DNA of 64,000 nt from Dryococelus australis. Taxonomy: Eukaryota > Arthropoda > Insecta > Phasmatodea > Phasmatidae. The position numbers and the translations under genes are program-made. Below are positions 55,315 to 64,000 of this stretch, in pieces (positions within the stretch are counted from its first letter, which is position 1; every line of letters starts with the position of its first letter). Below the pieces are notes generated by a model. It worked only from the letters and a program-made list of their open reading frames with translations. It was not told the DNA's origin and made no database searches. The stretch is taken from contig CM056995.1 of assembly GCA_029891345.1 (NCBI GenBank), positions 85,437,895-85,501,894 of the forward strand, read 5' to 3'.

Positions 55315-56257
55315 CTAGCGACTAGGATGGGATTTATAGAAGTAAGAAGAGAGAAATTGAGGCAGTCCGAGAATGGTGGCGATTAGGAGAGTAGGTGAAT
55401 TCTGCCAACAAGAAGAGAATTGCATCATATGCTTTGAGGTTAATGCAATACTTCAAGGCAAACCAGATAAAAGAAGAGAACAAGGTTTCGGTGTTAATTT
55501 CAACGATTGGGCCGAGAATATTATTGGTATTGAGCGATTTAGTGTCACCATAAGAGGTGGACACAAAGACGTACGACGAGTTTATGAAAGTGCGGTGGAA
55601 CATTACACACCGCGAAAAATTGTGGAGGCAGAGCGTTATGCATTCTATAGTAGGGTACAGAAAAGTGGAGAAACAATAGCCAAATTTGTGGTGGCGATAA
55701 AGCAATTGGCAACTACCTGTAAATTCGGCACATTCTTAGCGGAGGCCCTGCAGGATAAGTTGGTAGTGGGAAGCACCATCAAACACATTCGGCAGTGGTT
55801 ATTGGTGAAGTTTTAGAACTGGCCATTCAACTGGAACAGGCCAACTGTCAAAAGAATGCTACGGAATTCGGTCACAAGGCAACCAGCGAGATAGTGAGGT
55901 TAAGTTTTTCGGACAGGCGGAAGGAGATGGTGGGAAGTGGTAAGCAGAGTAAGTGTTCTCGCTGTGGACACAATGGACATGCAGCGAATGGGTGCCCGCA
56001 TAAGGGGGGCAACCTGCTACAATTGTGTGCGAGTGGGACACTTAGCTAGACAGTGTAACGCAAAGAGCAAGCGCAAGCACAACCAATGTAAGGTTCATAG
56101 CAGGTACATCTGGTATCCTCCAATGAAAGAGGGGTGTATGCCGGGGACAACAACTATGTTTAACATGAAGGTTGGTACTGGCGTGAAGGGTTACTGGGTT
56201 CAGCTTAAAATAGAGTCAGTCACTGGTAATAGAGCTGGATACGGGCACGGTGGTTAG
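55315..56257 (+). pseudogene. gypsy gag with two CCHC zinc knuckles, frame broken
   Basis: The main frame runs from about 55373 (VRRVYESAVEHYTPRKIVEA, later SGETIAKFVVAIKQLA, typical gypsy capsid text). Two zinc knuckles follow: C-S-R-C-G-H-N-G-H-A-A-N-G-C (about 55953-55994) and C-Y-N-C-V-R-V-G-H-L-A-R-Q-C (about 56012-56053), both CX2CX4HX4C, in different frames. Stops occur near the start and between parts, so the copy cannot make a full Gag. Confidence 0.8.
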
Positions 56258-57630
56258 TGTGTTGCCAGAACATATGTATCGGCAGCACCTACAACAAATA
56301 CACGCCCACTCCGAATCAGCTGAATGCATATGGGGGCCAGATGCTACCAGTACTGGGCCAATTGTTCGTCGAACAATTGCCCAGATAAAGCAGCTACCGT
56401 TGTTGATCGTCAAGCAACTAGGTAGCAATATGCCAGCATTGATTGGACATAACTGGTTAGAGCAGATGAAGATGGACTGGCATTCCATTTGGAAGGTAGA
56501 CGATAAAGCAAGAGTAGTCAGCATGACGTCACAAGTACGCGGAGGTGTTCGGAAAAGGAGTAGGAACAATTAAGGATCATAAAGCGTTACTACATTTAAA
56601 GTCGGGGGGCTACACTAAAATTTTGCAAGGCAAGATCTGTACTGTTCGCATTACGGCCGCAAGGTGAAGCAAAATTGAACCGGTTTGAAAGACAGGGCAT
56701 AATACACAATGATGAAAAGCGAATGGGCCACGCCACTTGTGTGTGTATGAAAGGCGAACAGAGAGGTGAAGTAATGTGGTGATTTTAGGGTGACCTTAAA
56801 TGCTGTATTGGATAAGGATTACTACCAACTCCCCAAACCGGAAGATATATTTGCATCATTGGCGGGGCAGGCAGTGTTCTCGGTAATTGATCTGTCAATG
56901 GCGTACCAGCAGTTAGAAGTCGCAGACGAATCACACCACTGTTGATGGTCAACACCCATAAAGGGCTGTACAGGCTCAAGAGATTACAATTTGGGCTATC
57001 CTAGGCCCCGGAGATATTTTAATCAGTGATTTAACAGATAGTAAGTGGGATGGATGGAATAATGACTTACATATTTAGACTGTGTTGGTGTACGACCCTA
57101 CGTTCGAGTTGATGTCACAGCGGCTAGAATGGGTGTTGGGACAGCTACAGAAATATGGGATGCAAATCAATGTGCCGAAGTGTAGGTTTTTGGAAGCAGA
57201 AGTTAATTATCTGGGACGGGTACTTAGTGGGGCAGGCACAAAAATGACATATAAACTATTGACAGCAATCAAGAACACACCGGAGCCGACTAACAAGAGC
57301 GACCTACGCCCCTATTGTGGCCTGTTGAATTATTACGATCGGTTTTTCCACAGTTGTCCAGTCGACTTGGAGCTGTTGAAACAGCATGTTCCGTGGAAGT
57401 GGCCACCAGAGAGGAGTAGTCTGTTCCAGGAAAGCAAAGGCTGGCTGTTACACTTAAGTATGCTCATGCATTATGACCCACAGAGAAAGTTGGTGTTGAC
57501 AAGTGACATCTCCCCAACAGAATTGGGGGCAGTATTATCTCAGATCAACACAGATGGGAATGAACAACTAATTGGGTTTGTATGCAAAACACTGTCGGCG
57601 GCGGTAAAAAACTATTCTCAATTGGATTGA
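56258..57630 (+). pseudogene. gypsy pol: protease tail, reverse transcriptase (catalytic block missing), RNase H
   Basis: NMPALIGHNWLEQMKMDW (about 56430-56480) is the protease-end pattern. DKDYYQLPKPEDIFASLAGQ and FSVIDLSMAYQQLEV (about 56810-56920) are RT blocks. The segment that should hold Y-x-D-D is absent around 57000-57080, replaced by out-of-frame sequence. RT resumes with YGMQINVPKCRFLEAEVNYL (57150-57220). RNase H follows with TSDISPTELGAVLSQ and, after a stop, EAMALVHGTKFHDYL. The result cannot be an active polymerase. Confidence 0.8.
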
Positions 57631-58081
57631 GAGGCCATGGCTCTGGTTCATGGGACGAAGTTTCACGACTACTTGTGCAGCCGTAAATTCATCCTAGAAA
57701 TGGACCACAAACCGGTCACAGCTATCTTTGGAGAGAAAAAGGGAGTACCGGCCATGGCGGTGGCCAGGTTATATGAGGTATGTGATAGTACTGTCTGCCT
57801 ATGACTACAAAATCAGGTATAAGCCGGGCACGCAGCTGCCACATGTGGGTGCACTGTCTCTAGTACCAGTGAAGGATAATGAGACACTCGAGGCTGAAAT
57901 GTACAGAACTGCACGAGTGACCCAATTTACGGACACACTTAAATATTTCTCACCAGTATTGGACAAGCCAATCATTCCGAGGCATATTTGTGAGGAAATA
58001 AATAAGGATACAGTGCTGGCGAGGGTTAAGGATTTTACCCAGTATGGGTAGCCATCCCAGAATGCAGTTAAAGAGCTGGAG

Positions 58082-59280
58082 GTGTTCTTTAGGAAACTGG
58101 AGGAGCTGACGGACGAAGGTTATATACTGTGGGGACATAGGATCGTTATTCTGGAAGCATTGCGCAAGACGGTACTAGGCCTTCTACATGAAGAACATCC
58201 TGGGACGATGTCCCTGAAGATGCTGGCGCAGAGTCATGTGTGGTGGCCCGGACTGGCCAACCAAATTGAGAGAATAGTGGCAGCTTGTCATTGTTGCCAG
58301 AGTGTTCAATCGGCAGTACAAAAGGTCCCCTTGTAACAGTGGCCTTGGCCAGCTCAGAAATGGCAAACAAGTGCATGTGGATTTCGCTTCAGTAGGGGGT
58401 AAGGACCTGTTAGTGGTGGTGGATGCCCACTCCAAGTGGATTGAGGTGTTTATCATGCCATCAACGACAGCTGAAACAACAATTGGGAAGCTCAGAACCT
58501 TGTTTAGCGCATACGGAGTTCCCGAACAAGTAGTATCACATAATGGGCTGCAATTTGCATCAGGGGAATTTAAGGCATTCATGTGGAAGAACGGCAATCA
58601 ACATACGAAACATTCCATCATCAAGCACGGGGCTGGCGCCAGCGGAGTTGTTTCTAATGCGGAAACCTCGTACCAGGTTGAGTCTGTTGAAACTTTCTCT
58701 GAACTATAAAATGCAAGGGAGACAAGACTACATGGCAGGACAGTTCGGCAGCAGCCGGTAGACAACAAAGGAACTTTTTGGCAGGCGACTAGATGTGGGT
58801 GCGCAGTGTTCGGGGAGAGAAGGTGGCCTGGCTTCCGAGTGACACATCAGGTGGTGGTCCAAGGTAGGGTGCGCTTTTGTCACGCAGATCACCTGAAGCA
58901 GACACCAGGAACAAGAAGGACAAGAAGATGATGTTTCCCCAGAACACAAGACAAGGAGAGAGAACTTACCAATGGACATGCTATGGTACAAGGGTATGGA
59001 AACAAGGACGTCGGCTGTGGAACGTCAAGAAAAGGCGGAGGGACAGCCGGTGACAAGGATACAATAGGAGGTGGCAGATGCTGAGGGGGAGGCGGAGAGA
59101 GTGCTCACACCGAAGAGTTCGCCAGGACAAGAGGGGATTTGTGGTTTCGCGAGTAGTGATACATGAGAGGGTAATAGTTCGAGGTTTCCTAGAGAGGTCG
59201 CCAGAAGAGAACAGTACAGAAACCACAAAGACTCAACCTGTAGACTATTTGGATAGGAGGGCCATGGGAACGAAGATAGT
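58082..59280 (+). pseudogene. gypsy integrase, catalytic residues altered
   Basis: A zinc-binding segment is visible (LLHEEHPGTMSLKML ... SHVWWPG ... ACHCCQ: H-H-C-C). The core begins QVHVDFASVGGKDLLVVVDA, with SKWIEVF next. The second catalytic position reads VSHNGLQFAS, where D-N-G is expected, so Asp is His here. The third acidic residue region is frameshifted. A basic C-terminal tail continues to about 59280. Confidence 0.8.
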
Positions 59281-59329
59281 ATAGGTTAGGGGGGGAGAGA
59301 ATCTTGTACTAGACTATTAGTGGGAAGGG

Positions 59330-59490
59330 TGTGGTGATGGGACTAGGTGGACTAAGGTTGGCACTATGTGTGTTGTTATTGTAAACATGTAATGGCGGCA
59401 TGCCCAGAGTCAGAGTCGAGTCAGAGTAACGAGTCAGTCAGAGTAAGGTAGAATAAAGATGTTAAGCAATAATAAAGATTTATTACTACA
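59330..59490 (+). repeat. 3' LTR of the gypsy element (161 bp)
   Basis: TGTGGTGATGGGACTAGGTG ... TTTATTACTACA. It contains AATAAAGATGTTAAG and a short direct-repeat region built from GAGTCAGAGTAA/GAGTCAGTCAGAGTAA (about 59405-59445). Confidence 0.8.
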
Positions 59491-59879
59491 GGTGACCCTT
59501 GTCAAAGTTGAGAGGTACAGTCTCAGCATTACACAAATACATACAACCAGAGGAGACACTGTTTTTAAGCATGAAAAGCCTTTTGTCAAAATCGTCTAGG
59601 TTTTCAATTGAAGAAAATTCCCGAATTGTAGAAAACCTCTCATTTTTTCTATTCCTTTTCAGTCAAAAAACCTAGTCTTCCTTTTGGGTAAATACAGTAC
59701 TGTTGTTTAAATTATGTGATTTAGGAAGTAAAATATGATTAACGGTACAGAATTATGCTTATTTGGTAAACAAATCTTTTTAAAGACAGATTCGATTTGT
59801 ACAAACTAATCGAATCATAGAAGATCCAATTTGAGATTCGTTAATTTCCAAGTTTCGCAGAACCCTATGCAGAACCCTT

Positions 59880-60760
59880 CACAATTACATTATCATGTTT
59901 GAGGAAGGCACGAATCTTTGATTTATATATGTGCTTATTTGTTTATTTTGCCACCAAGGAAATGCATCTTGAACTTCCGTCCCATCTCACCACTGAGTCG
60001 TTTCTAGTGGCATTCCATGGTTTTCTCCCTCGTCGTGGTCGATGTTCCAACATCTATAGTGACTGTGGTACCAACTTCGTTGATGCCAATCAGTACTAGA
60101 CAGAATTGAGAATGTTCATGACTGATAAGTGCATGCAGAAAGTGTTGGCACAAACCCTTAACAAACACCAAGTGACATGGCGTTTTAACCACCCTTCAGC
60201 CTCTCATTTTGTAGGATTATGGAAGGCTGGGTTATTTCGGCCAAATACTTGCTCATCAAATGTGTAGGTTTTTAAACACTCACGTATGAAGAACTGCATA
60301 CTGTTATGACAAGTGGAGGCAACCCTCAACTCTCTGCCACTGTGTATTGTTTCCACTGACTAACTCTCTGATAGCATTGACTCCAAGCCACTTTCTAGTG
60401 TTAGGACCCCCCAGGTCTGGTGCCGAAGTCAGATTTATCCCACATTTCACTCAATAGATTCTCGCGTAGGAAACTTCTCCAGCAAATCCATCAATGCATT
60501 TGGAGGTGGTGGCATCAAGAATACCTCCATCTCTAGCAATGATCCATGGCCGTGGTGGCCAAGAGAGAACCTTACTACTGGAACGTTGCTGCTAGTCAAG
60601 GATGACAACGTACCCTCTCTTTGCTGGAAACTAAGGCAAGTACTGAACTTTTACAGGTCCATACTCCGTTGTCAGAGTGGCGGAGTTGAAGACTCACCAG
60701 AGTCCTCAGCACCCTGTGGTCAAGCTGTACCCGCTACCATCTCAATAAACCATAAAATGT
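59880..60760 (+). pseudogene. BEL/Pao integrase and pol C-terminus, broken
   Basis: The frame at 59899-60099 contains CLFVYFATKEMHLELPSHLT and RRGRCSNIYSDCGTNFVDAN (BEL integrase pattern ...TKAVHLEL... IYSDNGTNF). After frameshifts come WRFNHPSASHFVGLWKAG near 60180-60230 and, near 60715-60745, HPVVKLYPLP-like text (BEL C-terminal pattern R-P-V-x-K-L). It is probably the other half of the copy at 51190-53235. The zinc-binding part of integrase is missing. Confidence 0.75.
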
Positions 60761-61176
60761 GCATTTTAGTAGTCGCGATGTTGAGACTAAATAATTGTAA
60801 ATAGCATGTTTAAAGAGTTGTGAGGGCTTGAGTCCGAATAATGACTAGGAGCATAGCTTTTAAAATGAGACTTTCAACACGCGTGTTTGAACTTGGCGCC
60901 ACTCCAGATCACCACAACTTCAGCCCTACAGGTGGCCTCTAGGAGCGGTGAGGTGTGGACGGACGCATGGCATTCGTTACTGTTCATCAAGTCTTAAATG
61001 TGTAGGTTTCAAGTCTTAACACATTAGCTAGAGGCAAATTAATTTTTGTTCATCACTAACCATACACAGAGAAACAGAAAACATCACTAACATACACTTA
61101 ATTTTTAACTAAAACTTAATCAGTTCAAATAAAAAGCTCATGTGTGTTTATGCAGTTGCATAAAGAAAAAATTATA
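60761..61176. other. No gene recognised
   Basis: Short non-coding stretch between the BEL remnant and the pogo/Tigger element. Confidence 0.5.
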
Positions 61177-64000
61177 TAGGGTAGATGTGCTAATAGTTGA
61201 CCATCAACCAATGGTTGACCATTTTAAATTTCAAATTCAAAAAGATATAAAGTAAAAAAGAACGATTCTGGTAGGTTCCTTATGTTTCTATGTAACCAAT
61301 AAGTAGATAGGAAACAAAAGAATTTCACAGGAAAAGGATGCGTGTCCATGGAGCCACATGAAATTTCTTAAAACACATGTTTACATGGTGGAGCCCTCAT
61401 ACTATAAGCCAGGTAAAGATGCACTAGTAACCTTAATCTATTTCCATTCTATTTGTATTTGAAGTAAAGTTTAATGTTTTTTTTGATTAATAAATTACAA
61501 TATATGCATAGATATGTAATTATTGTGACAAAACTAATAGTGTTGTTATTAACCTCAAACCCTAAGTGGTCAATTAGTGGTTGCACAAAAAGTATTATCA
61601 GCCATATAATAACCATTTTGGTCAATTATTAGATTTCTTGGTGATTTCACACCGTTTCATTATTTTAACTGCAAAACACCATAAGATGTCATACTTTATC
61701 CAACCAACTATAAATAACACTACAAAAAAACCTCTTTATTCCAATGGTTGACCATGTGGTCTATTAATGAATGTATACTGGTCAGTCAATGGCTGTATTA
61801 ACTTATTTTCTGGTGAATGTCAAAAAAGAAGCAAAAATGATAATTCTTGTTTTAGCAATGTTATTATTTTAAATTTTCAACGTAGAGAAAATGAAAAGAC
61901 ACAAGTTAAATATAATCCTTGGGCAACAAGCCCTGGTTATGTGGATTTTAATTTCTATTGCATCATTACAGATCAGGAGTAGCGATTCATAATACTCAAT
62001 TATCTATGTCGGTGTAAGCAATCAGGCTGGATGTAAAATACAGTGTCATTTAAATAATTGTGCTTACAAACAGATAAATCAAGTTACTGAAGAAAATTTT
62101 TTTCTTTTCAGTTGGCATTATAGTGATGGTAGATGGCGGCAAAACAGGTAAAGAAATCTTTTTTCAAGTACTCCGAGAATGATTTGAGAGATGCTATTAA
62201 ATTTGTAAAGGGATGGTGACAAAATAAGGGAAGTGAGAGAAAATACAATGTTCCCCATTCTACGTTAATAAACAAACTTAAAGATAAGGTTCCTTTTGAC
62301 AGGAAAATGGGTCCTGATACAATCTTGACACCACAAGAGGAAATTTTATGTAGATGGATAATAGCAAATGCTAAGAAGGGTACCCTTTAAACAAAAGAGC
62401 ACCAACAGAAACTGTTGGGGAAATTATAGCAAATGGCAGACAAAACACCTTTAAAAAAAAACAACGTACCTGGTGAGAAATGGTTCAACCTATTTTTAAA
62501 AAAAGACATCCAGATATTGGGCAACATCATGCTGAAAGTATAAATTTAGGAAGAGCTCGTATAACAGAAGAGTCTATTAGACAATGGCATAATGAGCTGT
62601 ACGAATATTTGAGAAATGAAAATGTTTTGGATATACTACAAATGACAGAGAGCATTTTTAATTTGGACGAGTCCGGTTTCTTGACCAATACAAAAACTGG
62701 TTTGGTACTTGATCCTAAAGGAATGAAGGACATGTATGAAGTTAAAAAAAGGCTCTGAAAAAGAATGTTTGACTGTTTTATTGACCCTAAATGCAAACAG
62801 AAAGATCTTCCCCCCACCCCCCAGATTATCTATCCATATAAACGCATTCTTGCTGAAATAGTACATGGTCTAAATAGTGGATGGGTAACTGGAAGATAAA
62901 AATCAGGGTGGACGACAGGCCAAAAATTTTATAGTTATGTGTGTAATACTTTTCTTCCCTTACTCAAAAAGAATATAAAATTTCCTATTTTGTACCTTAT
63001 TGATGGTCACCGATCACATTTTGCTTACAATGTGTCAAAATTTTGTGTAGATAATGAAATTTTGCTATTTGCATTGTTACCAAATGCTACACACATTTTG
63101 CAACCAGCAGATGTGTCCGTATTTAGATAACTTAAAATAACTGGAAACGTGTAGTATAAGACTGGAAGAAAAATAACAATAGAGCCTTACCAGAGCTATG
63201 TTTGGCACTTTATTGGAAACTGCTATAAGCCAAGTTACAGAAAAGAGTAAAAATAGGCTTTAGGAAATGGGGTATTTTTCCTTTTGATGCAGATGCTATT
63301 GACTACCAGGAATGCATGATGCATGAATTAATAGTTGTCGGCACTGAAGGGCCTATCCTGAAATCTACTGATTTTAAGGTTTAACATTTGTTGTACTTCG
63401 AGTCAGTTATGAAACCTGAACGAGCAGAAGAATTCAGAAAGAGCTTTTCTAATGGTTGCACTGGAGACGATTGTGCCAAAGAACTATTCAATGTGTGGAA
63501 GAAATTAAGGTCGAGATGTCTCGAGTGAGAAGAGAGCTTAAATCATAACAACTCCAGCTGCAGTGACATAGTGTCTCAATGTTGAACCTTCGACTTTCCA
63601 GGATTCTGGAGAAGAACAAATTGGAGACACAGCCGAATGCAAAAATGACGAATTTATGGACCAGCCAGATGACAACTTCGACACATTCGAGCCCAGACAA
63701 AACAGTCAACATACGACTCCAAAATGACATCATCCACCTGGCGATCAGTAAGCCCAGGTTTTCTCGACCATGTATTGTGGCCTACAGAATCTCCTCAAAA
63801 ATCCATAAAATGCCAGAAAAGAGAAAGGCTCCCACATGCAGCAACATCTCAGAGGTGGTTGTCATATTGGCAAGATAAAGAAAAGCTCAAAAAAGAAAAG
63901 GAAAACAGTAAGATTAAAAGGGAAATGCTAAGAAAAGATAAACAAGAACTGAAAGAGAAACCCAAGATTGCACCAAAAAAGAAGAAACCTAAAGTTTGCA
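61177..64000 (+). mobile_element. pogo/Tigger-type DNA transposon, 5' part (runs off the window)
   Basis: The left region begins near TAGGGTAGATGTGCTAATAG (61177-61196). It contains repeated GGTTGACCAT-type motifs at about 61195, 61213 and 61744, with related TGGTCAATTA strings near 61567 and 61620. A transposase pseudogene follows from 62133. The right end is outside the window. Confidence 0.65.
62133..64000 (+). pseudogene. pogo/Tigger (jerky-like) transposase, broken and truncated by the window edge
   Basis: The N-terminus from ATG at 62133 (MAAKQVKKSFFKYSENDLRD) continues KYNVPHSTLINKLKDK, a Psq-type helix-turn-helix. KRHPDIGQHHAESINLGRAR and ITEESIRQWHNELYEYL (62480-62610) are the CENP-B-like second DNA-binding domain. 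SIFNLDESGFLTNTKTG (about 62655) holds the first catalytic Asp. YLIDGHRSHFAYNVSKFC (about 62995) holds the second, followed by LPNATHILQPADVSVFR. A Lys/Glu-rich tail reaches the window end. Several stops and shifts show that it is inactive. Confidence 0.85.

Larger units (their letters stand above)
55248..59490 (+). mobile_element. Ty3/gypsy LTR retrotransposon, degraded
   Basis: It is bounded by TG...CA terminal repeats (55248-55314 and 59330-59490) and an imperfect 5-bp target duplication ggcga/ggtga. Gag with two zinc knuckles, a protease tail, reverse transcriptase parts, RNase H and integrase follow in the gypsy order. The pol frames are broken and the RT catalytic segment is missing. A purine tract (GTGGGAAGGG) abuts the 3' LTR. 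No env-like ORF was seen. Confidence 0.85.
53535..59697. mobile_element. TA-flanked inverted-repeat element T1 (Tc1/mariner-like), with nested insertions
   Basis: The left end CCATATTTACCCGAAAGGAA and the right end (opposite strand) CTGTATTTACCCAAAAGGAA continue GAC on both sides. TA lies immediately outside each (53533-53534 and 59698-59699). Once the inner element and the gypsy copy are removed, about 0.6 kb remains, with no transposase. It sits between the two halves of a BEL/Pao copy. Confidence 0.7.

Noticed and set aside
1-64000. CRISPR arrays, operons, rRNA or tRNA genes
   Set aside because: No regularly spaced direct repeats with unique spacers, no bacterial gene layout, and no recognisable tRNA or rRNA sequence.

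Overview
This window is non-coding-rich DNA from an animal with a large, AT-rich, transposon-filled genome, most likely an insect or another arthropod. The evidence is widely spaced tiny exons with GT-AG splice sites, no bacterial-type gene packing, and a mix of Penelope, BEL/Pao, Ty3/gypsy, hAT, pogo/Tigger and LINE remnants typical of arthropods. Species was not determined.

Host gene. One cellular gene can be supported, on the minus strand. Exons at 48592-48651, 47104-47182 and 15937-16122 have matching splice sites and compatible phases, and two candidate microexons (17150-17173, 24 nt; 16579-16596, 18 nt) fit the same phase. They encode an acidic/polar stretch followed by a basic Ser/Arg-rich linker. 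I could not name the protein. The intron between the 79-bp and 186-bp exons is about 31 kb and holds most of the transposons.

Repeats of unknown type. The most interesting material is two families here called A and B. Family A has at least seven copies, near 6.2-7.8, 13.4-15.4, 27.8-29.2, 32.9-34.8, 35.2-36.9, 37.7-39.7 and 39.8-41.5 kb, plus a fragment at 27.2 kb. Family B has three copies, near 2.9-6.2, 9-11 and 29.6-31.8 kb. Both generally show a TATA-like box, then an array of short hairpins, then a short ORF of unknown function; family A also keeps an AATAAA before the ORF. The family A ORF changes mostly at synonymous positions between copies. The family B hairpins keep their loop while the stems change in compensating ways. 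Four A copies look like complete units of 1.7-2.0 kb flanked by 4-bp duplications, with no second terminal repeat. They may be solo long LTRs with an ORF inside, or complete small elements.

Nested region 32.4-46.7 kb. Three hAT-type insertions are each delimited by a perfect 8-bp target duplication: 32406-46717, containing 32640-43103, containing an A copy, which is split by 34763-42307, which in turn contains three more A copies. A Penelope-like element with a perfect 13-bp duplication (43677-46160) sits in the outermost hAT and carries a decayed hammerhead-ribozyme-like motif.

Right side. A 0.9-kb GA-rich tract leads into a broken BEL/Pao pol. This is split by a TA-flanked inverted-repeat element (53535-59697), which contains a smaller one (53720-55053) and a degraded gypsy element (55248-59490). 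BEL integrase resumes at 59.9 kb. A pogo/Tigger element runs from about 61.18 kb past the window end. All transposon genes seen are broken. Everything was read by eye; no search was run.
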